Below are positions 34,031-47,300 of a stretch of DNA of 64,000 nucleotides, in pieces. The notes under the pieces were generated by a model. That model did not search any database, was not told the DNA's origin, and saw nothing but the letters and a program-made list of their open reading frames with translations. Position numbers and translations under genes: made by a program. Origin of the DNA: Hofstenia miamia (Eukaryota; Xenacoelomorpha; Acoela); contig SCFE01000015.1 of assembly GCA_004352715.1 (NCBI GenBank), forward strand, positions 1,417,771 through 1,481,770, read 5' to 3'. The first letter of the stretch is position 1. Each line of letters starts with the position of its first letter.

Positions 34031-35889
34031 TAAAAATTAAAGAGGAGGCACTCCTCTATCTAGTAGTTTTTGAATTATTATCGTTTAAAATTGTTTCCCA
34101 AGATCATGACAAAAACCTCGGGCTGTTAAAGGTTAAGCACAATTGAAACTTTTAGCAATTTTTATTTTAATGGCAGGGATTAAATGCGTGCCCACAACTG
34201 GATAGCTTCGTGTAGCTAAACATATTGACAATTGGTAAACTATCAATTTTAGGAATCGTGATATTCTGCTAGCTAACGAGGACTATAACGTAACAAATTA
34301 ATACTTGTCAAAGCTAAAATGACTACTTGTCATTACAAATTTATTTCCGCCTTGAGAAAATAGATGCATTCTTGGCTTTGATAAGCTTCACAAAGAATTA
34401 CGTAACTATCTGCCTTTACCGTAAGTATTGTCAATAAATCTAAGAAGAAAAATATTAGTATTGAATTTTGAAAAAATACATGGGGAGGGGCCCAAGACGA
34501 AACCGGAAGCCATGTAGAATCTGCCATTATAACTATGGGCAGAAATATGAAAAAATAAAATGAAATAGCAATTAGTAGAAACAAAAAAACCAAAGAAAAT
34601 TTCAATGGTCATTGTTATGAAAGTTTCTAGGGAGAAAGCCTACTTTATCAAAAAATAATAAGATTGAAATAGCTTTCACAAACAAATCACACTCTATAAA
34701 ACAACGCATACCTCGCCTTTTAAATTTCTACAACAGTATATTACTAATGGAAAGTTTTTTCATAATAGGGGCTTATATGCATAATCTAAAGGCGTGCTTG
34801 TGGCTAAAGCGCAAATCCTTGAGTCTCATGCACCTATTTGAGTGTCGAAAAATTATTACAAATTAATTTTGGTTAGTATTAGTAATATTTGCGATATTAT
34901 TTTCATGATCAACTTGCATTATTGGATTGTTTCTTAGACTAAAACGGGAAATTATAATTTGCATAATAGAATAGACTAAGTAAAGCGTGCATCTTATACC
35001 TTTATTCTTGTTTAGTACACGATTGAGTTCTTGTTCTATGCTTTGAATTGAGTATAAGCTTTTTGACTGGGTACTCCAATCCTAAGTTTTTCGAAACCTT
35101 GATTAAATCGTGTGCGAATATATTTGTAAGTATGGTTTATTTACTAACTTCTTCTTGAAAGCCAACTTTTCCAAATAGAATAACTTACAGTTAAAATTCA
35201 CAGCCAAGATATACAAATTTTTGGAGTTGTGACGAATGTTCCCTTCCAATTTCAATAGAGGGATTGGAAGAATGGATTCACGGAATCACTACTTTAGTGA
35301 TTGAAAATGAATTAAGTATATTCCACGGAAAGAGGTATTGCATTCAAAAAAACTACAAATAAATCAAATACATCCGGACAATATCTATTTGATATAGCGA
35401 TTACACATACAGTGATCTGGTTATTGTTCATGATACTCATTTCATTTATTATTAGCGAGGAAGTAAAGGGCCGTTTTAGCAGCTACGCGACATTGTAACC
35501 ACCATATATCACACTCTACAATGCAACCTACCAAAATACCAAGATATGTGAAAACTTTTTTGAAGAAAACGATTGCATTATTTGTAAATGGCTTTTCCGA
35601 AGCCTCTATAAATGCTAAAAATTATACAATTGAATTTATATGCATTGTCTGTTGAGATATCGATAATGCCTTAAGACAAAAACACACCATATTCTGAAAT
35701 TAAGAAACGTTTGAATTAAAAGATAATGAGATTAATCCTACAGTAAACTATTTTTAGAAAAACACCATCCAACGCTTCATCCTCTTAACCTTAAACATCC
35801 GGAATTTTTAAAATTTTTTAAAACAATATCAACAATATAAAATCATCATGTGGTAAAGGCTAGTACCCTCTTTCATTTTCGAATTTAAT
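34031..35889. other. Non-coding AT-rich DNA
   Basis: Overlapping minus-strand frames at 34333-34612 are Phe/Ile-rich products of AT-rich sequence and are not credible genes. Nothing else seen. Confidence 0.45.
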
Positions 35890-36270
35890 CCGGGATAGGG
35901 CTTGGCCCGGCGAACTCTGTCGTTGAGCACGGCACGTCTCAATTGATTTTGGAGATCAATGGACACATCAAGAAAGAGTTAAAGTTCTATGTTGCTTCCA
36001 GGCGCTGAAACATTGTAGTTACATGAAAGTTAGGAATTCAAATCTTTTTTAAAAATTCGGAATTTTCAAAGAAAAATAGTTGATCTTTTCAACTATTTCA
36101 GCCGCAGCAATACGCTTTAATAGAAATTTTCAACATTGCATTAAAGCATGTTCCCCAATAGATATGTCCATACCACATGCTTTACAAATTTCCGAACAAG
36201 CTTGGAAAAAATTCTTTGTAAATGTGGAAAACGGGTTTTCCTTTTAAAAGGACATCAGGCTTGCTATGGT
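35890..36270 (+). repeat. Old dispersed repeat, arm 2
   Basis: Partner of 33640-34030. The shared blocks are AAATTTTCAACATTGCATT at about 36127 and AAATGTGGAAAACGG at about 36220. Similarity is patchy, so the copies are old. Confidence 0.5.
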
Positions 36271-36589
36271 TAATGTCATGCACATGTGCACGTAATCTGT
36301 AACCTCCAGCAATATTGAACATACAATTATTTTAGTTGCATATACATCGTTTTGGGAAATGCCATGAAACAAACAATTTTCCCTTAAATTATGCGCAATA
36401 TTTTTTAGAAAAAAAGTTCAATGTTTTATCGTGCACACAAATAGGAGAGCTGCCTAGAGCAATTCACTAAGCTTCTAGCGTCAGTTTGAATAATTTTCCC
36501 CAAGTCTATTAAAATTCGGAAATGCTGGTATATTAGCACACCTAACATATAATGCACGTACTGAACATTTATTACTGTGGTTGAAGTAT

Positions 36590-36890
36590 GTGAAATTATT
36601 ATCTATTTTTCAATGAAAAACCCGATTATCTACAAAACCTTCAAACTCACCTCATAAATTAGTCCCATACTTAATGTTCAGATAATAAGAACACTTCAAC
36701 TGCTTTGTTCCGTCTGCAAAGGCTTATCACCGATCGTTATTTTCAAGGTTCAAGAGCAAACGAAAGAAGAACCACTTATTTTTTTCACGGTGTTTTTTTC
36801 GATTTTGAATATTTATATTAGTTCGTAAGCTATAAGTATTTAAAATCTTTTATGAAGTTACCATCACAAATTTAAAAATATTCGTTTGTT
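36590..36890 (+). repeat. Dispersed repeat, copy C
   Basis: It carries the TTTTTCAATGAAAAA / CCGATT block of copy A, a CCATACTTAATGTTCAGATAA block matching the reverse complement of copy B, and TTAGTTCGTAAGCTATAAGT near its end, also matching B. No coding content. Confidence 0.5.
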
Positions 36891-36928
36891 GTTAAATCGA
36901 TTTACCGGGTATGTGTGGCCAGCATAAT

Positions 36929-37060
36929 CAGGCACGTATCGAGTATTTCTAAAAAGGGGGAATGCTTCAATAAGTTTGAAAATATGATTAATAGTTTACT
37001 GAATGATCAAAGAATATAAATCTGTTCCCCTTTGAGAATTTTAGTGTGGATGCTTTTCAA
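36929..37060. mobile_element. Possible decayed hAT-type MITE (low confidence)
   Basis: CAGGCACGTATCGAGTATTT followed by a GGGGG run resembles the hAT MITE ends at 54404-54633. A facing TGTTCCCCTTTGAGAATTTT near 37022 gives a partial inverted partner. No 8-bp target duplication was found. Confidence 0.25.
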
Positions 37061-40000
37061 GTGTCAGCTACTACCAATTAAATTCTTTTACTATCAAGAC
37101 AACCTAATTAAGGCTAAATCCAACTAATTGTGATTACCGAATGTTATTTCCTCTTTTCCTATAAAATCATGGTATTTTTAGATGGACTTTTACGATAATT
37201 AAAAATAGAATTGAATCTTCAAACAACTTAAAGCAGATTTTAGGATCACTTAACAAAAACCAAAAAAAAGTTTATGGAATAGCTGATGAGTAAATATGTG
37301 TTCTGCATGGTAATTATACGAAAGCGGTCTTATAGCAGTCCACTCTCAAAATTGAATCTTTGCTTTTCGCAAATAAATTAGACAAATATTAATGAGGAAT
37401 ACGTTGTTTTGAAGAAAAGTAGTGACAGTTAAGCTGTTAGAAGGATTACACTTAATTTTGAATGACGTACAATTTCAATTTTTTGCTGCTATGCACTGTT
37501 TTGCATTTTCATTAAAACTACAAATAACTAAAAGGAAATTCATTAAATATTTAAAAGGTAAATGATTCCGAAGCCGAAAATTATAATATAAGCTCAAACG
37601 AACGGACATTGATATTTGTTCGGTATTCTCGTCTACAAGACTTCTGCAACTATCAATATTCATGAATAAAGAGTCATTTCAACTCCCATTGCGCGGGTGT
37701 CACCTCCAAATAATTTATTCAAGAAGTTGTTAAAATAAGATACATATAACATCAAAGTGCACATCAAAATGTAGTGGACTTAACCTCCAATATAAATTCG
37801 CCTTAATGCAAAACAAATAAATTTCCTAAAATCCGAGTACTTAACTCTCCTCCGTTAATGATAATCACTATTATTTTTCCACTATACGTCTTGAAACTTC
37901 ATTGAAACAGAGGTTTTTCATATAGTTAGAAACAAATGTGAAATCAAGATGAAATAAATAAGGGTGTCATTAAAAAGGCTAAAACTCATGTTAAAAATTA
38001 TATTAAATATATAAAAAAACACACTGTATATCATTTTCAAATATGCATGAAATCTTTGAAATTTTAATTGTGAAAAAGTAACTTAAAACTAAATGTAATA
38101 AACCATTATTTTAAGGTTATCTCGAGACAGAACTTTATTGGTCCCAAATCCATTTATTCCCTTTGTACTTGGTACTAGGCCCATGTTCCATATGTGGTCT
38201 TCGAAATAACAATTTTAGCAAAAGTTAGGATCCAGTTTCTGTAACAATGACCCCAGTACCACTGAAACACTTAATCCCATTAAACTAAATGATTCCGTAG
38301 AATCCTACTTTATTGGTTTATAAGAAAGTAGCCTGAGGCCAATACAATAGTTTCAAAACGAGACATATTTTAGATTCGCTTCCAAAAATTATATGTAATG
38401 TATAATTGATTAAAAACATTTGTTAAGTAAAAAATGTTTAATTAAATAAGTATTAACAGAGTCTATTACTAGTTTAAAGAACTCCATCAAACTTCAAAAA
38501 ATTGACATCGAATAAATTCTTGATAATTATATGTGGATTTTCACACGCTGGTAATAATTTAAAAAACTTCCAAAACATTGTCAGCTCAAATGCATAGAAA
38601 ATTAATTAAATTTGATTATTTTATATCAATATTATAATTGAATAAATAATTGAGATTTGGTAATGAAATGGCTGAAATATTTAAGAATACCATTGCACTA
38701 GCTGTTTATGCAAAACCACAAGGCTAAATATCGAAAAAACGCAGAACAGTTTAAGAACATAGTGAGAGCCTCCTGTGTATTCATCATTAAGAACAAAAAA
38801 TATAACGGGAATGGGTATTTTCCGAGAGAACATCTTTATATAGAAGTTAACCAAAGAATATTGTATTGATTCAAATCAGTGGAAGCAACTATACACTTAC
38901 GTCCACGGTGTTTGCTGCTAGAACGCAATGCGCCTCAGTGTACAGCTACTTATGAAAATGAGTGAAAATAAACGTTACTAAGTAAAATAAATAAATAACG
39001 AGTAGTAATCTAACACACTATGGATTGACCTATTTTATCAAAGACAATTTGTGTAACAAATGAAAATTTATGGGAATAATTTAGTAATGACCACACAACA
39101 GAAATGTTTCCATAACAACAATTGAACTTAAAATTGTATTTATATGTGATGGATCAGAAAAATTGTTGAAGGATTTTTATAAAATGTTGCTCATTTGTCT
39201 TCGCAGTGACAAATCCTGGAAGCAGTTAATGAGTGCTTCAAAGTGATTTAGAGGTGGAATGTTTGTCTGATAAATGACCTAGCTGTCTGATTCAAGATTA
39301 ATACAAATTTCCAATAATTTCCACTTCCTCGGAAAATATTGGAAAAAAGCTTGGAGAAAGTAATTAGAGGTATTCAGAGCAAATCGTTCCCATTAGTATA
39401 CATCAACAATTTTAAAAGATAGACTGCGCGGAGTTTCCCTCTATTATTATAAATGTTTGCCTTCTCACTGTACTTAACCCATCCGCTTCAGAAAATGAAT
39501 ACACACACATTATGCCTAACTATTGCCAATAGGGGGATCGATAAATTCAAAATTTCGCTGTGAATTATATGTTTAATAGGCCTAGAATGCATCAGAAAAA
39601 AAATCTATTCACACATTGATAGTGGATTCTCACAGTGGATTAGGATCATTGTGACAAAACTGCTAGCAATCAAATGTATTGAACAGTCAATTTATAATCA
39701 CCTTACTAACAACAGTTGAAAAATTTTTCGATCATCAAATATTCTTTCAAAATTAGAAATGAGACGTTGAACGCATGTAATATAAATATGAAGAATACAT
39801 CGAAGGACCACTTGAATATCGAAATCAAAATAAGATCATCAATTCGCTTTAAAATTTTCAAATTTAGGGCCCATTGGATTCTGTTCAATTGAAACTCAAA
39901 CTCATCTTAACGCGTATGTAAAAGCTTTACAGTATACTCGCTTACATTAGTTACTTAGTCTCTAATGTCAATAAAAATGTAAAAAAATTGGCGTCGTTGT

Positions 40001-41735
40001 TACAAGCGCAGAATCTTATAACCGTTCATAACTTGATAAAAACAAACCATTAACAAATTCCACAAACCAAGGTAGAAATTTATACTTCTATGTAATATAT
40101 TTAACAGAATTAAATTAAACGTAATTGAAAAATTTGTATTTTTTACTAGAATATGTAATGAAGGTTTAGTTGAAACGGATCTATCTCGGGGAATTATTTA
40201 ATATTGCTAAAACTCAAATCAAAAAGGAAACAGTCATTTTCACAAGCCTTCAATTTATATTAACTTTTTGCATGCAAATCAGAAAAGCTTTAAAAATTCT
40301 AAATTTATTTCAGTTTTCTTATATTAGAATGAATGCAAAAACTTCTTCGTAGTTAATTATGATGAGTGAAAACGAATTACCGCAAAAATTAGATAGTTAC
40401 AGCGATATAAAGCAGAAATTCATATAAATCTAAGCTTAAATATCTCCGCCATTTCCTGAGTGAACGATACGGTACACTGCCGCTTTTTGAAGTTTTCACA
40501 ATTGTCGGTATATTCTTTAACATAAAAACAATAAGGCTTTACAATAACATTCAATTTCACAGAATAATTCTACTTTCATATCAAAAATAGAGAAAGTTTC
40601 GTTATAAAAAAACGTTGCTTTTAGATTGTAAAAGCTATTTTGTAAGTTTAAATCAGAGATTATCTTTAGAATATTCCTTTTAAGCAATCCCATCAATAGT
40701 AATTGTTAAGTTTATCAAATAAACAAAGGTTTCAGTTAGCAATAAGTATTGTACAGATACTGCTGTAAGTTAGTAAGAGGCTGTTGCATTGAAATTGATA
40801 TTTAAATTCATGTAATCCGCTTTATAGAAAGACATTCAAAGTAAAATATAAAGCAATATGACGATTACGAACATATAGGCTTTTAAAGTGCTATATTTAA
40901 GCGGAAGACTACAAACAATGGAAAATAAAAGGAAGCGAACTACATACATTAAATCAAGAAACCGAATGTTTCGCAAAATTAATTCAATTAATACTTCATT
41001 TACTAATTTTAGAATGAATTAATTGTTCTACACTTCCTATTAATTCAGTAATATGATTTCATGGTCAGATAAACATATCGTTCTGTCAAATAGCGAAGTC
41101 ACAGTCTATTTTAACGCCTCGGGTCAAAGCAAATTATTCAAGTAAGAGAAATTAGTAAAAATCAATACCCATTCGAGCATTTTCCAATAATCTGCTCAAC
41201 CGTTCTCAGAGAATGTTTTCGTTAACAATCTAATCACTACGCAATGAATAACAATCTAGGATAAAATCATTGATATCAATTACTCTAATCGCACATTTGG
41301 GTTGGACTTACAAATCCCAAAATTTCATTTTCTGTCTATTCGCGTTCATCAAAGGATTACGCTTAACAGATATGACTTAGTAGACATCTTTTCAAAACCA
41401 TTGAGTGCAATTACTAGAACGGATCCACTGGAAGGACGCATTGAATTCCAAACCTACAAAGCAGAAAAATAAGATATATTCCATGAAAGGAAAATTTTTA
41501 TAAAACACGAATTGAAGGAGGAAAATGATTATAAACAATTATCAAACAGCAAAAAGATTATATTTTCGCATACTTTTCTTTGGTTAATTCTCACAAAGTG
41601 ATCTAAAATTGATACAGGTCAAAGGGTAAAGACTATGGATGGTCTCAGCCAAAGTATGACATTATATATGTATTGTAAGCAAGCAATAGCATTCAATAGG
41701 TATTTACCAAAGTTTTTGGAAAAGACAGGCTTACT
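37061..41735. other. Non-coding AT-rich DNA
   Basis: No supportable gene, RNA or element. The short frames at 37475-37663, 39706-39888 and 40170-40352 are typical of random AT-rich DNA. Confidence 0.5.
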
Positions 41736-41737
41736 TA

Positions 41738-42654
41738 CACTTGCGAGCAAAAACTTTGCAACAACCTATTTTTTTGCTGTTTTTTATTTTTTTTCAATTT
41801 AAAAATAGAAAGTTATATACTCGAAGGGTAAGAAAGATGGAATGACGTGATCAAAAAATTGATTTTCAAATAGGCTTTTCTTTGCCAACCTTAAATTTCG
41901 TCTCAACAGGCCATGAGCAGAAAACACGATTACCAGTGTCTCAAGATCATCACACTCTTTCAACATACAACAAAAACTCAAACTGTCTCACCAGTTATAA
42001 ACATTTTGATCAAAAAATACAGTATGCCAACGTTGGAAGATCGCAGACATTTGATGACAGAGTCATGAGGCAAATTTAGTGAATACTCATACTCAGCTCA
42101 AGATTTTCTGCTGCCAATATTCGCAATGAAATGGATGCATATGGCGATTTTTTGTCCATACAATGAGACGTGCTCTTGGAACTGTGGTCTTGACGCCAAT
42201 AAGCCGTATCATTGCCCATTATTGATTACTACTTATATCGAAAACAGACTTCCGTGGGCCAGAACCCATACTTTGGGTGGAGAACTGGAAGAATGTTTTG
42301 TTCTCAGTTGAGATAGAAATTGAAGTAAGAGATGATTGCCCATGATATGCTAAAGTGGACGGTGGTAATCCCCTGACTCCTGACAACTATAACAAGAGAT
42401 CAAAACATCTTGTTTCCATTATCGTTTGGGCAAGCTTCTGCTTAGAATGGTACTGGAAGGGCACATGTGGTTTTGAGTGGTCCCATCATATGCTTAACAA
42501 GAACCAGTTGAGAGTAAATTTCATGGCAATCTGGCATAACGATGCTGAAAATAAAGAAATTTTTAAAATAAAAAATTAAATATAACGACTATGCTTTTTC
42601 TGTGTTTTTACTAAAAAATGAAAAATTATGTTACAAACCTTTTTCTCGTAAGTG
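41738..42654 (+). mobile_element. Tc1-like element, 917 bp, with TIRs and TA target duplication
   Basis: The left end CACTTGCGAGCAAAAACTTT and the reverse complement of the right end CACTTACGAGAAAAAGGTTT form a matching inverted repeat of about 26 bp. A TA flanks each end (41736-41737 and 42655-42656). Complete Tc1-like elements are longer (usually 1.2-1.7 kb), so this copy has lost internal sequence. Confidence 0.85.
41880..42585 (+). pseudogene. Decayed Tc1-like transposase inside the 917-bp element
   Basis: In order, the reading frames give GRSQTFDDRVMRQI (about 42030-42080, the GRP-type linker after the DNA-binding domain), CPLLITTYIENRLPWARTH at about 42208-42275 (the block usually reading KPLLTxxHxxxRLxWAxxH), EECFVLS at 42287-42310 (the first catalytic block, where a stop falls at the place of the usual DE), and SIIVWASFCLEWYWKG at about 42415-42463 (the VWGxFSxxGxG block). 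The two downstream catalytic Asp/Glu blocks are deleted. Stops and frameshifts make it non-functional. Confidence 0.72.
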
Positions 42655-42656
42655 TA

Positions 42657-44191
42657 GTTGATGCATGACCTTAAAGAATGTAAAGGTCAGGGAATTTGTT
42701 ATAAATTTGTAGTTTAAGATTCCAGATGTTATCAATTCCCTTATGTCTACTCAATATTTCACTGATATTGTTGCAAAATTAATATATACTAAATTGAACT
42801 CTACATACAAAAATAGGTTTTATTCGCACAAGGTCATACCTACAAAATATATAAAAAAATTAATACGTAATAGACAGCCCTAGTCAGTAAATGCTATTAA
42901 TCACAGAAATAAAAAATACTCCCTCTCTCCTGACTTAAAAGAAGGTATTGAATACATATTTTGTTGCATACTATGCAGGGATAAACATGGAAACAATATA
43001 AAGTATCTTCATGGATGAGCTAAAAAGTAAGAGAAAAGAGATTAAATTGCATTTCGGCGAATCTCGCGATGAAAAGTGAAAAAGCAACTTAACAAACGAA
43101 TTAAAAAATTCCTCTCAACACTGTTGACTCAATTAACAGTATTGAAATGACAATAATAAATTTCTCTATTAATAAACATTTATTCAGATCAGTTCTGACA
43201 GGTGAGATGTTTTCGCGTACAAATAATTCCATAAATTCGTTCAAAAAATTCTCAATTAATGCCATTTCTGTACATTCATTGATTAAGATAATGCATCAAC
43301 ACGCGTAGATAAAGCACATGGAGTGGCACACATTATTATTATTGAGATCATTGTAACCAAATCAATTGATAGTGAATTGGGATGCATCACGAAAATAATG
43401 GTGAAATCATGTTAAACACAGAATTATTATATTGCAAAATAAATTTGAACAATATGATGAATTTAAAAATACTTCAAACTATTATCATTATAATATAAAA
43501 AAATTATAACGAGAAATCCACAAGAATTTCGATTGCCTTGTAAAAGCCTGTCTTGATATTTTGTTGAGCTCACACAAATCTTTTGATTATTTTGATGTCA
43601 CAAGATCCTCAGAATTTGCTGAATTCTCTCCTGGATGATCTGACGTTATAAAGCTCTTTTAATTGCCGCACTAAGTGGGGCCAAAATTTTTTGGACACTG
43701 CGCAAGCCAACTATTCTTTTTAATAAAACACCTCCACTACCAATAATGTACCGTAAAGCGAGATTATTTTGAACAGGCGCGGATGCTTTGAAAGGAAATT
43801 ATAAAATGTTTCATTGAGTTATATTTCCATAAAATCGAATATTCTTGTTTCATTTTCATGAAAATTAGAATTTAAAAATGCTTAAAATCAAAAGCTTGCG
43901 TTGAATTGCATCTGCACTGCATTTGCTACATTCTAGACTGCAAAAGACTGGTTCTAATACATTTTTCAAAAATAAATATAAAAATGCAAAAATATAGAAA
44001 TGAAACATCATAGAATTGTATCTAATCTAGAAAAATAACTAAATATAAAAGTAAAATGGGCGAAATAGCAAAATATCGTGCAAATTAATCACTCATAGTC
44101 ACTAACGCAGCGGTAGTTACTTTCATATGCTTAGCATAGGGTTTATAATGGAGGCGTTACTCCCAGTGGTGAATTTGAGGGAGGCGCAAGA
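42657..44191. other. Non-coding AT-rich DNA
   Basis: Nothing supportable seen. Confidence 0.5.
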
Positions 44192-44371
44192 CCCCCCCCC
44201 NNNNNNNNNNNNNNNNNNNNNNNNNNNNNNNNNNNNNNNNNNNNNNNNNNNNNNNNNNNNNNNNNNNNNNNNNNNNNNNNNNNNNNNNNNNNNNNNNNNN
44301 NNNNNNNNNNNNNNNNNNNNNNNNNNNNNNNNNNNNNNNNNNNNNNNNNNNNNNNNNNNNNNCCCCCCCCC
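44192..44371. other. Assembly gap (162 N) flanked by C runs
   Basis: Nine C at 44192-44200, 162 undetermined bases at 44201-44362, then nine C at 44363-44371. The upstream flank CAGTGGTGAATTTGAGGGAG (44165-44184) resembles the C/G-run ends of the hAT MITEs, so the gap may lie in such an element or in a poly-C tract that stopped sequencing. Any frame read through it is meaningless. Confidence 0.95.
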
Positions 44372-47300
44372 AATCCGATCTATAAACGGGTCATTACAAA
44401 TGATCATTCCTTCAGTTTGACCAATTCTAGGGCCTACGTCTAGATTTTCATTTACAGTTATTAATAGATACATATATTTGTACACTAACTGTTACATATT
44501 ATTTATGCTTGTCAGATAAACACATGTAAGTGAGGTAATTCATTTGGATTGGAGAGAAATTATAATAAGCAGTGAAGAAGTTGGTGCAGCTTCATATGTT
44601 CAAAAGAAGTTTATTAACTTAGTTAAATGTATACCGTAGGTCATGCATGAGACAAATTTAGTCTTAATTATGCTACTATTCGAAAAGTAATCATTTTTAA
44701 ACAAAGTGCCAAAAGAATGAAAGTATATCAAGATAAACATTGCCAAATTTAATGATACAGAGCCTCGAATTCAAATGCTTTCTAGAAAATTGAAATCATT
44801 TTGTAAAGCATGTTCTGTGGAATAAGGTTTTGTATGAAATAAAGGTGAAATCTCTTCATAGAATTTCTGTTCAAATGCAAAAGGGGATGATAATGTCCAT
44901 AAACTCTTTGTCCTGATTCAGCACAGAGATGAAAACTCAAACCCAAGACCCGTTCCATTTTAATAAACTCCAATTCGGCCCATTTTTATAATAGTTGTCA
45001 AAAAATTTTCCCAATTTTTCAATTTGTTACCCCAAAATTTGGTATGTTAGAAACATTCAAAATACAAACTACACACTAAAATAGAAGATCTTAGTTTTAC
45101 ATTTAGAAGACTATATGATACTAATGTAACAATTCAAAATGTCAATTTATTTTTCAACATATTGCTTATAATTTATATTTACGTTGATTTGCATGCACTG
45201 TTAGGTTTAGTCAACTATTTTTAAATTTTACCTAATATTTTCCAACACTTCGGCCTAAGCATTTTACGGACTATTTCCATCCCTGATTTAGCAGGCGAAT
45301 TGTGTTGCTACATTAATTTGTCTAAAACAAGTATCCTTATTTGCGTAAGCCTCTTCTCATACAACTTCAAGTAGAAAATCAGGATATTAATAAAGCTCAA
45401 AGTTTAATTCCTCATGTTGAGAATGTACTGAGAAAATTTGGAAATAGTTTCATAAAACATGGGGCAAAATTTTGAGAATAGCCACGACTGACACATAGGA
45501 GTCAGTCTTGGAATGGCTGATGTCCTATGCATTGATATGATCCATCGTTGCAATTGAAAGAGATCTTCCCACTGTGCAAATGTTCCATCCAGGACCGTTA
45601 CAAATTTAATATTTATTTTTCCCTCATTGATCATCAGGTTTGTCTTCACGGTTTGGATTTCAGCAGCAAATATCCTTAAAACTGGAATCCTTTATACCAT
45701 CACACTTAATCGAAAATAATTTTAAATGGCAATCCGTTCAGTCCAAAATTGAATGTTATTTACCACTGCTTAGTTCATCTACCAAAATTCAGAGTAGCAC
45801 GAGACTCGCCAACTTTTGTTATCCCGTACACTAAAACATTTCAATTTGGCGGTTATAATGTTTAGGCGAAATTCATAATTTGGAAGAGCATGTGGTCTGA
45901 TGTCGATGAAGAGACGCCGAACAAACAACAGCCTAGATGTATATATTGCTGTTAAATGCGTGGCTCTTCCAAGTATTAATTTATATTATTCGTACTATGG
46001 GTTTTACCATAGCTGAGCCAGAATAAATATTTTCTAAAGTCAATTTCTTGCTATCGTCGTTGTGAACAACAATGACTGAAGAGAAATTCCAACATTTATG
46101 AATTTTTGGTTTTCACAGAGAATTATGTCCTTCCACAGATGATGTGATGAAGAATTTCGAAAGCATCACAGGAGCCTTGATATTGTTTTGTAATACAGTT
46201 AGAAATTACATATTCAATTTTTTTAACTTACTGTAGAATATATATATATATATATATACATATATACTTGCATTATTAGATAATTAAGGGAATAGGTTTT
46301 TAATATTGACCACTTTTATAGAATTCGATTTATTGCTATCTTCAGTTTTATTTATAATCATGAAGATTGCATAAACAAATTATGGAGAGCATACAGAAAT
46401 CACCCATATGGCCTACATAGTAAAACTTTTTCCTGCGTCACTGAAACGCCGGAGATTCATTATTGGATCCGCCTAAGGTAACGCCTACTATGATCAGCTA
46501 CTTGAGAATGCATCTTTTTTGTACTTCCGTAAATTGCCAACCAGTCAATTGCATTCTTAGTTCATCAATTGCTTAAGCCAACTTAAAAGAATAGGGAATG
46601 GAATCCTGTTTACAAAAGTGCAAATTAGAATGCTTACAGAATTTAATGAAATTTTGGAAAATTTTAAATTCTCTTGAAAATATTTTCGTCATAAATCAAT
46701 CACTTAAAAATGTATCTACATTTAATGCAGTATACTCCTTTGTTCAAAAAATTTTCCGCTAAATATTGACAAATTGGGAATCTGAAAAACGAGAATATGG
46801 ATTAAATTAAACTAAGTTTTCAAATATTTAGTGAATCTTCGGAATGATATTGTCAATTATGCCATGCTCTCAATAATGAATTCCCTAATAGACATCATAA
46901 TTTTTACTCAAGCTGTTTTGAATTTTGTAAATGGTTACCAACACGTGCGCTCTTTCTATATACATTAATAATAAATGGAAAACAATGGATCCACTTGCTA
47001 TTAGACGCCTGTTAAAATATTGCAATTAAAAGTATACATTTAAGTAAATGAACACAAAAGGTGTTAACAAAACAATTATTAAACAAATACAATGAATTGC
47101 AATGTTTAAATTAATTCCCAAATTCAACGTATAAGGCATTTTCAATTTTGGATAAATTTTCATTTTTAGAAAAATTTAATTGCTCGTTAAATTACTACCT
47201 AAATTTGTAACCAACGTTACAAAGTTTAATGCGGAATGTTCAAAACCACATCCCATTTACATTCATCATTTACAGTAATGTCAATGAGCAAAGTTAAATG

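Noticed and set aside
44123-44485. Long open frames across the N gap on both strands
   Set aside because: They are open only because undetermined bases contain no stops.
45404-45649. 81-codon minus-strand frame with a protein-like centre
   Set aside because: No recognisable domain, no splice context, no relation to neighbours; left as unassigned non-coding.
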